Shown: positions 1 to 7,842 of the stretch, piece by piece
How the letters are laid out: the number at the start of each line of letters is the position of its first letter
Position numbering within the stretch: position 1 is the stretch's first letter
Assembly: GCA_004322365.1 (NCBI GenBank)
Contig: SCTS01000005.1
Span: 1 to 64,000 of the forward strand
Direction of reading: 5' to 3'
From: Patescibacteria group bacterium
GTDB taxonomy: Bacteria > Patescibacteria > Paceibacteria > UBA9973 > UBA2103
DNA: 64,000 bases
Notes under the pieces: model-generated
The model's input: only the letters and a program-made list of their open reading frames with translations
Told to the model about the DNA's origin: nothing
Database searches by the model: none
Made by a program: the position numbers and the translations under genes

Positions 1-23
1 CACGGAAGCCGTGGACACACCCA

Positions 24-82
24 CAGGCTACCGCCTGCGGGGAAACATCACACAACCCAGAAGCCTGCAGGCTACCGCCCGC
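24..82. repeat. Pair of 15-bp direct repeats
   Basis: Two near-identical 15-mers, CAGGCTACCGCCTGC (24-38) and CAGGCTACCGCCCGC (68-82), stand 44 bases apart in the non-coding edge of the window, after a small CACGG/CCGTG hairpin at 1-13. They lie just downstream of the 608-residue gene and may belong to a terminator or to a repeat array that continues outside the window. No function can be assigned. Confidence 0.5.
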
Positions 83-126
83 ATGACGAATTAGTTTTAG
101 TGGGGGGGGAAGTTCGCGCTGAAATT

Positions 127-1953
127 CTAGATGTTACATCCTGCTCTCTTTTGAAGCTCTGATAAGAGCTTCACATTTTGCTCTCCAGTTCCTGTGTAAT
201 ATGCCGATTGTCCAAGTCCTAACTGTTCATATAATGCAGCACGATTTACGACTTGTGGTATAGGCTCATCGGTTGCTCCAAAAAACTCAAAGAGTGTTTT
301 TGCCGTACAGCGTGGATTGACTGGTATTGCGTTGATTTCTCCCTCTAGCAATCTTTCTTGCTCCACAAATTCCTGCGGAATTGGTGAGCTTGACTGCCCG
401 TGTATGATTGGCGCCACATCCACTGTGCCTGCTTGTGAGGGGTTTAATCCTGCACTAATGACCGTACCGTCACTGAATCGGTAATGGAATTGTGTTTTTG
501 TGTTGTTCGCTATATTTTGAAGCTCTACAACCCTTGCAGGCGCGATTTTTATTGTGTTCTTTGATCGCGCCAAAGCTGCAACACCCTCTGCATCGAGTGA
601 GGAAATGAGTACCTCTGCACTTGCAAGCGGACTAGCAGTTGGCAACGAGAGCTTTGTACCATCAGCACTTGAAACTCCTGTTATATCAGCAATGTTTGAT
701 GTTGCGATACTTCCTTTTATGGCCGTAGCGAATCCATCAAGTTCTGCTTGTGTTGGGTGAAACTGTATTGCATCTGTCGGACCAAGTACGATTTTAGCCA
801 CACCAGTGCGCCCACCTTTGTCAGTGAGTAGAAAAATATTGAGTACTGCGAACTTATTAATAACTCTTTTGTATATTAGAGTACCGTCTTTGCGTGTGGC
901 ACTTTGTATTTGGCGCATCTCTCCACGCTGTGTGAATCCGTCTTTTGTAGTTACACTCGGTACAATCTTCACTTCATACACGAGTTTGCCTGGTAGAGAA
1001 GTGAGGAAAGTGGCCAGGTTGTTGTGCGCGGCATCTCTCAACTCATTTGCATCTATAATTAAATCATCTCTGCGTTCCACAAATGGGTTTGCAGCGCCAA
1101 GAGTACCTTGCGACACAATGCCCGTGAATACTTTCACTTGGGGCACTGGCACCTGTGCGGTGCTGGTTTGCGATATTGATGCAGGTGTTGGAATTGTGCC
1201 CACACCAATCAAATAGGGGAGTGCTAGCTTTGCGGTGTTTCTCCAATCACTCGGTACATTTCCACTGAGAACAGCTTTCCCATATACAAAATTGATGATA
1301 TCAGCAAGCCCCTCACGGGAATATAGCTGTGATTGTTGTTTCACTGGATTGCTCAGTCCCTTAATTCCCGCTATCTCTAATGAAGTGGCTAATTCGTGAA
1401 ATGTGTCGGCTTTGAAGTTTGCTGGCTGTAAGGCGAGGCCTTTTTCAGGGAATGGCCGAACACCTATTATTGATTGCCACAAATCGTTCGCCTGTTTCGG
1501 TTGGTAAACGCCCGGCTCGATAGCTTGAACAAAACTAGAAGCCATCCAAGTTAACCCCGAGGCGACGGTACCCAGTGTGAGCAGTTTTGAAACAAGGGAG
1601 TACGATTTAAACTTCTCCCAAGGTCCCTGCATCTTCTTTACTGCTACGGAAGCCTTTGCTGTGAGGGCGCGTTTTGAAAACCCCTTTGTTGTGAACCCAA
1701 GAAACTCTGCCGTTTTAACAGCTATTTTAGTCTTTATTACAGCACCAACGATTGCTGCGTTCGCTGCAAGGTCAATAAGTATGTTTGCAACAATATCTTT
1801 TGCCTCCTCAAGAGTGAGGCCATTCTCGCTCTTTACTTCCTCCACTATCTTTTGTACGGTTCCATCAAAAAACTGCTGAAGTGCAGTTAGAGGCAACGCT
1901 GTTGTGAGCGCCATGATTGCAGTACGGAGAAGGTTTGCTATAATAAGGTGCAT
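127..1953 (-). CDS. Large membrane-associated protein with PG-binding-like C-terminus
   Basis: This 608-residue protein is not a family I recognise by name. It has a hydrophobic N-terminus, two further hydrophobic stretches (about residues 55-75 and 120-145), a Pro/Thr-rich middle (about 255-275), and a C-terminal segment (about 555-608) of the form ALYEQLGLG...YYTGTGEQN..LL, which resembles peptidoglycan-binding-like tails seen on secreted CPR proteins. It is the last gene of the minus-strand virus-like block, so a role in virion membrane, entry or release is possible, but a host envelope protein is equally open. The ATG at 1953 lies 2 bases from the divergent ATG at 1956; an ATG at 1914 (MALTTALPL) would leave room for a promoter and is a good alternative. 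No Shine-Dalgarno is visible at either. Confidence 0.75.
   Translation of the reverse strand: MHLIIANLLRTAIMALTTALPLTALQQFFDGTVQKIVEEVKSENGLTLEEAKDIVANILIDLAANAAIVGAVIKTKIAVKTAEFLGFTTKGFSKRALTAKASVAVKKMQGPWEKFKSYSLVSKLLTLGTVASGLTWMASSFVQAIEPGVYQPKQANDLWQSIIGVRPFPEKGLALQPANFKADTFHELATSLEIAGIKGLSNPVKQQSQLYSREGLADIINFVYGKAVLSGNVPSDWRNTAKLALPYLIGVGTIPTPASISQTSTAQVPVPQVKVFTGIVSQGTLGAANPFVERRDDLIIDANELRDAAHNNLATFLTSLPGKLVYEVKIVPSVTTKDGFTQRGEMRQIQSATRKDGTLIYKRVINKFAVLNIFLLTDKGGRTGVAKIVLGPTDAIQFHPTQAELDGFATAIKGSIATSNIADITGVSSADGTKLSLPTASPLASAEVLISSLDAEGVAALARSKNTIKIAPARVVELQNIANNTKTQFHYRFSDGTVISAGLNPSQAGTVDVAPIIHGQSSSPIPQEFVEQERLLEGEINAIPVNPRCTAKTLFEFFGATDEPIPQVVNRAALYEQLGLGQSAYYTGTGEQNVKLLSELQKRAGCNI
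1917..1944 (+). promoter_or_regulatory. Putative promoter of the 1956 gene
   Basis: TTGCAG (1917-1922), 16 bases, then TATAAT (1939-1944), followed by AAGGTG as a possible ribosome binding site and an ATG at 1956. The match is good for a sigma-70-type promoter. It lies inside the N-terminal part of the opposite gene if that gene starts at 1953. Confidence 0.5.
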
Positions 1954-1955
1954 AT

Positions 1956-2156
1956 ATGTCTTGGAAAACTCTTGTTTTATTTGCGCTTATATTTGCTTTT
2001 ATTGGTGATTTAGGGTGGACTCTTGTCTATTGGTTCGGTGAGGATTTGTCTGATCTCGACAACAAACTCTTAGGAATTCGTTCCGGTATTTCTCATTTGT
2101 CTGTTGTTGCTTTGTATATCGCTTGGCGAGTAACGCCTGAATCGTCAAAGAAGTAG
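1956..2156 (+). CDS. Small two-helix membrane protein
   Basis: A 66-residue protein with an N-terminal transmembrane helix (about residues 5-27) and a second hydrophobic stretch (about 44-58), ending in a charged SSKK tail. It is the only plus-strand gene inside the minus-strand virus-like block and has its own -10/-35 promoter. No family was recognised. Candidates by size and layout are a lysis accessory, an immunity or superinfection-exclusion protein, or a leftover host gene. Its opposite orientation fits independent expression. Confidence 0.6.
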   Translation: MSWKTLVLFALIFAFIGDLGWTLVYWFGEDLSDLDNKLLGIRSGISHLSVVALYIAWRVTPESSKK

Positions 2157-2164
2157 GCATATTT

Positions 2165-2593
2165 TCATACCTGCACCATAACAACATCTTGCTCCGCTGC
2201 AGCATGCGCAGTGTCAAAATCGTATCGATCAGTAATAACAATTGCTTTTGGTTTCACAGGTGGATTGAAATCCCGCACGAATAGGATACGGTACCCATTC
2301 ACTTGTCCGATACTGCTCATACTTGCGTTTGGTTTTAACTCAATGATGTCTATCTGTTCCGCCTTGTAGGCCACAACATCAATTTTTCGTAAGTAGAGAG
2401 GTGCTTGTGCTTGTTCGTGTGTATGTTCTGCACCCTCAACAAAACCTGGCACAGTGCCAACCTTCACATCGTATTGGCATGCATCATACGCACCAGGGAA
2501 CGCATCAATGAAACGTTCCCAAATAGCGACATCAGCAGGCATCATGTGCGGGTAATGGGGAAGTTTGCCGTACTTATACATTGTCTCGGCCAT
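2165..2593 (-). CDS. PD-(D/E)XK-like nuclease candidate
   Basis: A 142-residue protein in the virus-like operon. Around residues 70-100 it shows an Asp in KIDVVAY followed by IDIIELK, the spacing expected of the Asp and Glu-x-Lys metal-binding core of the PD-(D/E)XK nuclease fold, then a helix with a Gln-Val-Asn-Gly-Tyr pattern common in viral nucleases and Holliday-junction resolvases. Function is inferred only from this motif. The ATG at 2593 follows AAAGGT and lies 11 bases after the stop of the upstream gene; an upstream TTG at 2611 would overlap that gene and is less likely. Confidence 0.6.
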   Translation of the reverse strand: MAETMYKYGKLPHYPHMMPADVAIWERFIDAFPGAYDACQYDVKVGTVPGFVEGAEHTHEQAQAPLYLRKIDVVAYKAEQIDIIELKPNASMSSIGQVNGYRILFVRDFNPPVKPKAIVITDRYDFDTAHAAAEQDVVMVQV

Positions 2594-2604
2594 ACCTTTT
2601 GCAA

Positions 2605-4005
2605 CTACCAAACATTAGTAATTAAGCAAGATGTTGTGCCCACAGCAATGCATGCCTTGCGAGTGTTTGTTCCTGCTGTTGAGGAAATACCACCTGTAGT
2701 GTTTGAAACATAATATTGAGTACCAACAATAAGATTTGAGAAGCCAGAAGCAATACCGTCCACAAATACATTTCCTGTTGCATTTTGCGAAATGGCACTT
2801 TGGGCAAAACCAATGAATGGAGTGGTGAACGCTGCGGTGTCTGCATCAGCACGACCTACGCCACCCACAAATGCATTTGCAGGCGCTACCTGCACATGAA
2901 TTGCCGCATGCCACCCAACATTGTTTGCTTGACTTGTTGTAGTGGAAACCGAGGCCGTCGCAGGTGTTGTATTTCCTGCAAGGAAATATGTGTCCGCTGC
3001 ATTATCTTGGAGCAAGCGGTTATTAATGTTCACATACGGTGCACCAGAAATACCTGCACTGTCCAAGAAAGTGAAAATATCATAGCCCGCTGCAATTGTT
3101 GTTGTTGATTGGCTAAATATACCCTGCGAAGGTGCGTAAGTTGTCACTGCAGGCGTGAGGGACTGCGAAACATTGTAGAGAGAGTAACAAGCCCATGCTG
3201 CATACGCATCGTTGTTGGTAAAGGTGAAGTTGTTTGCACCCGTTGTTGGTGCGAGAAGGTAGTACGCATGTGTACGTCGTGAGCCTGTTTGATCTTGCCT
3301 TAAATCCAACAATGTCATTGCAACACCCGCATACTGCACATTGGTTGGTGAGACATTATTCTTTAGACCAACGGCACACAGCATTGCCCTGTTTGAGTTT
3401 GAGGCTACTGTTATAGATGTAGAAACACTTGCGCCAGTGGTTTCGCCAGTTGCCGAAGTATCAATTGTCATTGCGCCACCTGATTGGTATGACTTCACAT
3501 ATACAGCATCGCCTGCACTTATTGCTTCTGCTGCAGGAAATGATTGTAGTAAATACGCAGGTGATGCCGCAGTCCAAGAGAGCGTGCCAGTACCATTGGT
3601 GAGTAGGGCGTAACCACTCGAGCCGTCAGCTGACGGCCAAGTGTAATTGACTCCATTAAAATTTGTTGATGTGGCATGTATTCTGCAACTAAAGCAATAC
3701 AAGTCGCTCGTTGTTGTCGCGAATTTTAGTGCGGTTGTACTTGCGATTGTTGTACCGTTTGAGAGAAGTACCGAGCCTTGAATTCCTCGCGGTGCGACTT
3801 TAGTTGCACTGATTACTGCACTATTTGAAACATCTATATCAAGAATTGTGCCATTCAGTATGTGAGTGCTTTTTACATCTCCAATTTGCAAAAGTGTGCC
3901 ACCTGCAAACGAAGTTGCAGCGAAAGCCTGCACTGCTCCAATAAGTATTGCCACAGCAACCGTTACAACCACTGCCCAAGCTATATATGTTTTTGTGTGC
4001 TTCAT
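2605..4005 (-). CDS. Secreted fibre- or adhesin-like protein
   Basis: A 466-residue Ser/Thr/Ala/Asn-rich, beta-strand-type protein with a clear N-terminal signal or anchor (lysines, then a hydrophobic run to about residue 30, ending near AQAFA). The middle is low in charge and repetitive in style, and the C-terminus (IVGTQYYVSNTTGGIS, then IAVGTTSCLITNVW) resembles the tips of phage tail fibres and of CPR surface proteins. It may be the spike or receptor-binding protein of the virus-like block. The ATG at 4005 is one base after the endolysin stop, which decides the start; a longer reading to 4218 would run through the endolysin gene. Confidence 0.7.
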   Translation of the reverse strand: MKHTKTYIAWAVVVTVAVAILIGAVQAFAATSFAGGTLLQIGDVKSTHILNGTILDIDVSNSAVISATKVAPRGIQGSVLLSNGTTIASTTALKFATTTSDLYCFSCRIHATSTNFNGVNYTWPSADGSSGYALLTNGTGTLSWTAASPAYLLQSFPAAEAISAGDAVYVKSYQSGGAMTIDTSATGETTGASVSTSITVASNSNRAMLCAVGLKNNVSPTNVQYAGVAMTLLDLRQDQTGSRRTHAYYLLAPTTGANNFTFTNNDAYAAWACYSLYNVSQSLTPAVTTYAPSQGIFSQSTTTIAAGYDIFTFLDSAGISGAPYVNINNRLLQDNAADTYFLAGNTTPATASVSTTTSQANNVGWHAAIHVQVAPANAFVGGVGRADADTAAFTTPFIGFAQSAISQNATGNVFVDGIASGFSNLIVGTQYYVSNTTGGISSTAGTNTRKACIAVGTTSCLITNVW

Positions 4006-4006
4006 A

Positions 4007-4510
4007 TTATATTTTGAATTGATTAATAAGTTCGTGCCACGAAAAGCCAGGGTGGTATTCAAAGTGTCCGAAGTCGTCAAAGTTTCCGCCCCATTCAAGA
4101 CCGAGCCGTTCACCGCACACACCAACATGCGTGTAGTCGGTTTTGTCTGCCTCTCTGCCATCTTCTTTGTACACAACGAGGTCAAAAGCAAGGCCGTAGT
4201 TGTGGTAACTTTGTCCACCCATTGCGTTAGTTACCTTGCTCCCTGGAATTGTTCTACCTTGTGCATAGAGTGCGTTTTGCTTTGCAAATGTGCGAAAAGT
4301 TGAAACAACTTGCGCTTTCAACTTTAACTTTCCAACATCAATGAGTAGGGAATCGAGTAGAGGTTTAATATTTGGATGCAATGCAAAAACGCCCTTTTCT
4401 TCGTAAAGAGCGACTTTTGCGAGATGCAGAGCAACAGAGCGTGACGGTGCTAGAGCAACATCTTGACCGATGAGCGCATCAAACATTGCCCTGTCTGTTT
4501 CATTATTCAT
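4007..4510 (-). CDS. M15 family peptidase (endolysin, VanY/L-alanyl-D-glutamate type)
   Basis: A 167-residue zinc peptidase that should cut peptide bonds in peptidoglycan stems. The M15 signature is complete: GQSYHNYGLAFD supplies His103 and Asp110, and FGHFEY supplies His149, with Trp140-Gly-Gly before it as in phage M15 endolysins. It has no signal peptide, so it would need a holin, and a holin-like gene ends one base upstream. The ATG at 4510 is preferred to the TTG at 4519, which would overlap the holin stop. In the operon it sits between the holin-like and the fibre-like genes, a normal lysis arrangement. Confidence 0.88.
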   Translation of the reverse strand: MNNETDRAMFDALIGQDVALAPSRSVALHLAKVALYEEKGVFALHPNIKPLLDSLLIDVGKLKLKAQVVSTFRTFAKQNALYAQGRTIPGSKVTNAMGGQSYHNYGLAFDLVVYKEDGREADKTDYTHVGVCGERLGLEWGGNFDDFGHFEYHPGFSWHELINQFKI

Positions 4511-4511
4511 G

Positions 4512-4688
4512 TTATACAATTTTTGCTTTCACACCCCCAAGACCACCAACACCCATTGCGATTGCTTGCATCACATCGGGAATGTGGGCTCCTAAATAAC
4601 TCATCATGGCGAGCACTCCTGCGGTAATTGCAGCGCCAATTGCTCCCTTGCACAAATCCCAAAGTTCCTTTTTTAGTTTTGGATTCAT
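4512..4688 (-). CDS. Holin-like small membrane protein
   Basis: A 58-residue protein: charged N-terminus (MNPKLKKELWD), one or two hydrophobic Ala/Gly-rich stretches (about residues 15-52) and a short basic C-terminus. The size, the charge pattern and the place immediately before an M15 endolysin fit a holin, which would open the membrane at lysis. The family itself is not recognised. The ATG at 4688 is 4 bases after the previous stop; a longer reading to 4724 overlaps the upstream gene. Confidence 0.65.
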   Translation of the reverse strand: MNPKLKKELWDLCKGAIGAAITAGVLAMMSYLGAHIPDVMQAIAMGVGGLGGVKAKIV

Positions 4689-4692
4689 ATAG

Positions 4693-5034
4693 CTATTGAG
4701 GTGTTGTTGTCTTAGTTTCTTCACTTGGTAAGGTTGTCTCTACAACATTAACGATTTGGTCAGCAGTATCAGCAACGAGCCAGAGGTCTTGTTTGTTGTA
4801 TGCTTCATCGCTTGCATCGTAGAAATTCGAACCGTCTGCTGCACCCGAGTTGAGAACAAAATCCCAAGAGTTACTGTTCGGGTCGGCAATTGGCGCAGAG
4901 CCAAACTTTCCATAGACGAGACCAGTGTTGCCTGCTGATATTGAATTAGGCAACAACTGCACTGTAATTTGATGACGATGAGAATTTGGTCTCGCCACCT
5001 GTATTGGATTAAGTCCTACTGCGATACGAGCCAT
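4693..5034 (-). CDS. Virion-like protein of unknown function
   Basis: A 113-residue protein with an N-terminal MARIAVGLNPIQVARPN, a beta-rich core (QITVQLLPNSIS, GLVYGKFG, WDFVLNSG) and an acidic C-terminal tail. It lies two bases after the gene at 5037 and shortly after the capsid-like gene, so it could be a penton, vertex or minor capsid protein. This is inference from position and from the beta-rich composition; no motif proves it. Confidence 0.6.
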   Translation of the reverse strand: MARIAVGLNPIQVARPNSHRHQITVQLLPNSISAGNTGLVYGKFGSAPIADPNSNSWDFVLNSGAADGSNFYDASDEAYNKQDLWLVADTADQIVNVVETTLPSEETKTTTPQ

Positions 5035-5036
5035 GA

Positions 5037-5222
5037 TTATTCACCACGAAGCTCTACAGCTTTTAAGTTACGAACTGCGCCATTCTCCATTCTCACGCGA
5101 TAGAATGTGTGGTCACCGTCTGAGGGTTTTTCTACAAACTCAGAGGATACAACAACGCCTTTACCGTAGTTTTTAGTGACAACACGGTCACCAGCAGAGA
5201 ATTCTTTTGTATTGATTGCCAT
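5037..5222 (-). CDS. Small SH3/CarD-like domain protein
   Basis: A 61-residue protein with the pattern FSAGDRVVTKNYGKGVVV...FYRVRMENGAVRNLKAVEL, a small five-strand beta-barrel signature as in KOW, CarD-N and similar nucleic-acid or protein-binding modules. It is between the capsid-like gene and the next virion-like gene with only 2 bases to the latter. A decoration protein, a transcription cofactor or a DNA-binding virion protein are all possible. Confidence 0.6.
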   Translation of the reverse strand: MAINTKEFSAGDRVVTKNYGKGVVVSSEFVEKPSDGDHTFYRVRMENGAVRNLKAVELRGE

Positions 5223-5258
5223 AAATTTAGAAGAAATTAATGTTTTGTAAGCTACTAA

Positions 5259-6122
5259 CTACGCAATTTCAAGGATAGGAATGACTACAATTGCATCAGA
5301 GACATCCTGCACATCAAATGCAATTGAAAGCTCATTGGTTTTTGCATCAATTCCATTCTCACCAAGCTCAAAGACTCGGAATGGTCGCAAAAGGTCTGCG
5401 AGAGGCGATGGAGTAACATAGTCCATGTTGTCAATGAGGGTCTTTGCGTCGGTCAAATCATTCCACGAGGCTATTTCTTGACCACCTGAAAGGAGCTTCA
5501 AGCGTTGTACGGAAGTATCAATGTTGCCGTCGGCAAATCCGTTTGGCACTTTGATCATAATTGCTTTGAGTGTTCCTACTGACGGAATACGAGGTTGGAA
5601 CTGTTCGATACCTGCAGTACCAGCAGTTGTGTGTGGAATACGCACAGCATGAATTGGTTTCTTGCCGTCTGGTTCAACATCTGAGTATGCGGTTAGAGAA
5701 AGCGTTTCCGTTGCAATATTTGTCTGTGCAGCACGGTCGAGTTGATACAAGAACTGTGCGTTCTGGTCGAATTTGTCATTAATTGGAATTTTGATATTGC
5801 CGAGGAAATTGTTTCCTGTAGCATCGGTATTTTCACCAATTGCAGGTGTTTCGCCATAAAGGAAAACAGAGAGGGCGACGAGCTCATCACCAAACAAAAC
5901 AATGCGATTGTCTGCACCCTTGCGGAGCACAAGACCCGAAAGCAATAGAGCAAATGTTTCAATCGCAACCGCAGCAGTTGAAACTGCACCTTTAAGGGAT
6001 AGCTTCAAGTAATTGAGGGTAGTGCCGAGTACAGGAATTGCTTTCTGATTGATGGAAGCTGTAAACACCGCACCTGGCGTTGCTGAACCGTCTGCTGCAT
6101 CTTCAACTTTAAATATTCTCAT
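5259..6122 (-). CDS. Probable major capsid protein, jelly-roll (P2-like)
   Basis: A 287-residue, beta-rich protein with low Cys and no signal peptide. The N-terminal half alternates hydrophobic strands with short turns (LNYLKLSLKG, FALLLSGLVL, LVALSVFLYG), an order that resembles the N-terminal domain of the corticovirus PM2 coat protein P2 and other double-jelly-roll capsids; PM2 P2 is of similar length (269). The C-terminal half again has strands ending in AIVVIPILEIA. It is the largest compact gene of the block, in the place where a capsid gene would be. The fold assignment is my reading of the strand pattern, not a proven homology. A structure prediction would decide it. Confidence 0.5.
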   Translation of the reverse strand: MRIFKVEDAADGSATPGAVFTASINQKAIPVLGTTLNYLKLSLKGAVSTAAVAIETFALLLSGLVLRKGADNRIVLFGDELVALSVFLYGETPAIGENTDATGNNFLGNIKIPINDKFDQNAQFLYQLDRAAQTNIATETLSLTAYSDVEPDGKKPIHAVRIPHTTAGTAGIEQFQPRIPSVGTLKAIMIKVPNGFADGNIDTSVQRLKLLSGGQEIASWNDLTDAKTLIDNMDYVTPSPLADLLRPFRVFELGENGIDAKTNELSIAFDVQDVSDAIVVIPILEIA

Positions 6123-6177
6123 AGTGTCTTTTTAGAATTTAATGATTTGAATAAGAGGGTAGGGGAGTAGAAACGAG

Positions 6178-6600
6178 TTATTTGCTCGAGCCAACTTTCA
6201 AGTCACGGAGAGCCTTACCAACGGCCTTTGATCGTGCGAAATTTGCTTCTGAACCTTTCACACCGCGTGGAAGTGAGCGAGCTGCTTGTCGTGCACCGTC
6301 GTACCTACCTGATTCTGTGGCGTACTTATCTGCACTTGCACGAGCACCTTCGCCGAAACGAACCGCACCCTTATCTTCAACGCCCTTTAACCAGCCAACC
6401 TTGCCTGACTTCTGCAAACCTTTTTCGTATGAGCCACGAGTAAAACTTTCAGCCAAAGCTGTTCTGTAAACATCTTTTGCAGCAATTGCTGCAGCCGACT
6501 GATCTTTATCAGTTGTCTTTGCACCCTCTACATACTCACCAGTTGCATTTGCTGCGCGTTCTGCAAACTTTGTTGAAACCTGTTGTGCTGTTTTTGCCAT
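6178..6600 (-). CDS. Basic Ala-rich virion-associated or scaffold-like protein
   Basis: A 140-residue helical, Ala/Lys/Arg-rich protein, first gene of the virus-like operon. Its pattern (FAERAANATGEYVEG near the start, then repeated YxxAL/GxYxxGL helices, GWLKGVEDKG and a basic C-terminus) is one I associate with small structural or internal proteins next to capsid genes of short uncultivated phages. It might bind DNA inside the particle or scaffold assembly. No catalytic motif is visible. The ATG at 6600 follows an AT-rich leader with an imperfect dyad at 6613-6631. Confidence 0.55.
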   Translation of the reverse strand: MAKTAQQVSTKFAERAANATGEYVEGAKTTDKDQSAAAIAAKDVYRTALAESFTRGSYEKGLQKSGKVGWLKGVEDKGAVRFGEGARASADKYATESGRYDGARQAARSLPRGVKGSEANFARSKAVGKALRDLKVGSSK

Positions 6601-6612
6601 ATATATTTTCTA

Positions 6613-6631
6613 AATAATTAATTGAGCTAAT
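6613..6631. promoter_or_regulatory. Dyad upstream of the virus-like operon
   Basis: ATTAATT-GAGCT-AATTAAT forms a 7-bp dyad 13-31 bases before the first ATG of the operon (6600). It may be an operator for a repressor or part of the promoter. Sequence shows only the symmetry. Confidence 0.35.
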
Positions 6632-6639
6632 TAATTGCA

Positions 6640-7238
6640 AGCCCTGGGCGACGGTTGGCTCTGCGCGTAGTTGATGTAAAGAGTTTTTACTACACCAACC
6701 ACCGCCCGCGACTTACAATTTTTTTCTAGTGCTATTTAATAATAATTTTTAAGTCGAGCGAAGCGCTGACTTCGGAGTTTAGGAAGGGGTTCCAAGGGGA
6801 AACCAACAACTTTTTAATAAGTTGCCTCCTATAGACCCGATATCTCTATGGTTCTTCGGCGATAGAAAGTTTATGCGGGGAACTCAGAGCTTTCTTTCGC
6901 CCCTCGGGTTCCTTGTGTTCAAGGGTTCCGATTCGAAAGAGAGATACTTTCCCCGGGAGTTTTCTTTCCCGTCGCACGATATAACTACGCGCAGTATTTG
7001 AGAGCTAGTTTTAAAAAGACTGGAGTTGTTTACACTTTTCACAACGGCCACTTTTGCGAACGCGAAGCACTGAAGCGCTTCGGTGTCAGGCTGAGAAAGG
7101 CTTTCCCAAAAGAAAGCCGTGCCTGATACTTCGTAAAAGATATATTGTGCGAAGTACTCCTAATCCTATTCCCTATACAGTACTCAACAATAAAGGATCT
7201 GCGGATTAACAGATTGTGATTCCCTTGCGACAAAAAAC
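6640..7238. other. Hairpin-rich non-coding region (about 600 bp)
   Basis: No plausible gene lies here. The region is instead full of inverted repeats: GGGCGACGGTTGG (from 6648) against CCAACCACCGCCC with a small inner hairpin, followed by a T-rich tract; CCTTG-TGTT-CAAGG; a nested stem in which TCAGGC/GCCTGA encloses GGCTTTC/GAAAGCC (about 7086-7132); and TACTTCG/CGAAGTA (about 7130-7160). Motifs such as CTTCGG, GAAAG and GGGTTCC recur. It sits between two tiny basic genes and the capsid operon. It could be a structured RNA, a viral replication origin or a packaging signal. I do not recognise tmRNA, RNase P, 6S or rRNA in it. Confidence 0.5.
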
Positions 7239-7376
7239 TTAGGTATCGCTTTTTTTATTTACTACTTTCTTCTTTGTAGGAGTTAACTCTGAAAGAGCTC
7301 GGGCCATTTGACTTACCCTGCTTTCTAAGGACCGCACCCGATCTTTTAGGAGTCTGATTTCAACTGATTCAGGCAT
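7239..7376 (-). CDS. 45-residue coiled-coil-like peptide
   Basis: A short gene of 45 residues starting MPESVEIRLLKDRVRSLESR, with heptad-like Leu/Val spacing over residues 5-30, then a basic tail (TKKKVVNKK). It begins 29 bases after the stop of the gene at 7406 and probably shares its transcript. A DNA-binding or dimerising peptide is plausible; no family is recognised. It lies directly before the hairpin-rich region. Confidence 0.5.
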   Translation of the reverse strand: MPESVEIRLLKDRVRSLESRVSQMARALSELTPTKKKVVNKKSDT

Positions 7377-7405
7377 AGTAAGTATTTTGTTCTTTGACTG
7401 TAGCT

Positions 7406-7591
7406 TTACTCATCACCCAAAAGCCTTAGGGTTGCAAGGCGATCTTTATTCTTTTTGTGAATTTCCTTTTGATGGCGATTACGACTAGCACCACCCACAG
7501 GAAGTCTTCCATTTCTTTTTTTAGTTCGCGCACCTTCAAAAACCCTACCGGCCTTCGAAAAAGATTCTTTATCAAAACTTCCTTGCCCCAT
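7406..7591 (-). CDS. Small very basic protein
   Basis: A 61-residue protein with many Lys and Arg residues (KKRNGRLPVGGASRNRHQKEIHKKNK) and no hydrophobic core. Such composition suggests nucleic-acid binding. It is the first gene of a two-gene minus-strand unit upstream of the hairpin-rich region and the virus-like operon, so it could regulate or package that element. No homology is claimed. Confidence 0.5.
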   Translation of the reverse strand: MGQGSFDKESFSKAGRVFEGARTKKRNGRLPVGGASRNRHQKEIHKKNKDRLATLRLLGDE

Positions 7592-7809
7592 ATGATTTTT
7601 ATCCTACTAACATTTAAAACAATGTCAATAATACACAGATTCTGGGACTGAAAACACTTTACTGAATTCCTTACTTATGACAACATTAAGAATGATAGAA
7701 AATGATATAAGTCACTGGCTCAACTTGGCATTTTTTGCCATAGTCATACTCGCCTTCTTGAAGGATAGTAATAGTTAATTTTAATTTCGGTAACTCGAGC
7801 GCTCTTTTG

Positions 7810-7815
7810 CTATAC
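7810..7815 (+). promoter_or_regulatory. -10 box of the 7843 gene
   Basis: TATACT in the context TTGCTATACTGCG, 27 bases before the ATG at 7843. No convincing -35 box is visible, as at many other genes of this window. Confidence 0.4.
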
Positions 7816-7842
7816 TGCGTCTTATTCGTAACAATTACCGCT

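Noticed and set aside
806..1216. Long plus-strand reading frames opposite the 608-residue gene
   Set aside because: They are antisense shadows of a well-formed minus-strand gene, with Ser/Thr/Cys-rich, low-complexity translations and no start signals.
3866..4303. 145-residue plus-strand frame across the endolysin and fibre genes
   Set aside because: It runs antisense through the M15 motifs and across a gene boundary; its composition is not protein-like.
7039..7233. 64-residue minus-strand frame inside the hairpin-rich region
   Set aside because: It runs through strong inverted repeats, has odd composition and no promoter; the region is better read as non-coding.
6640..7238. tmRNA, RNase P or rRNA fragment
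   Set aside because: No tRNA-like ends, no RNase P conserved boxes and no rRNA signature were found on either strand.
127..7591. Classic tailed prophage
   Set aside because: No terminase, portal, tape-measure, baseplate or integrase gene is visible, and the gene set is too short for one.
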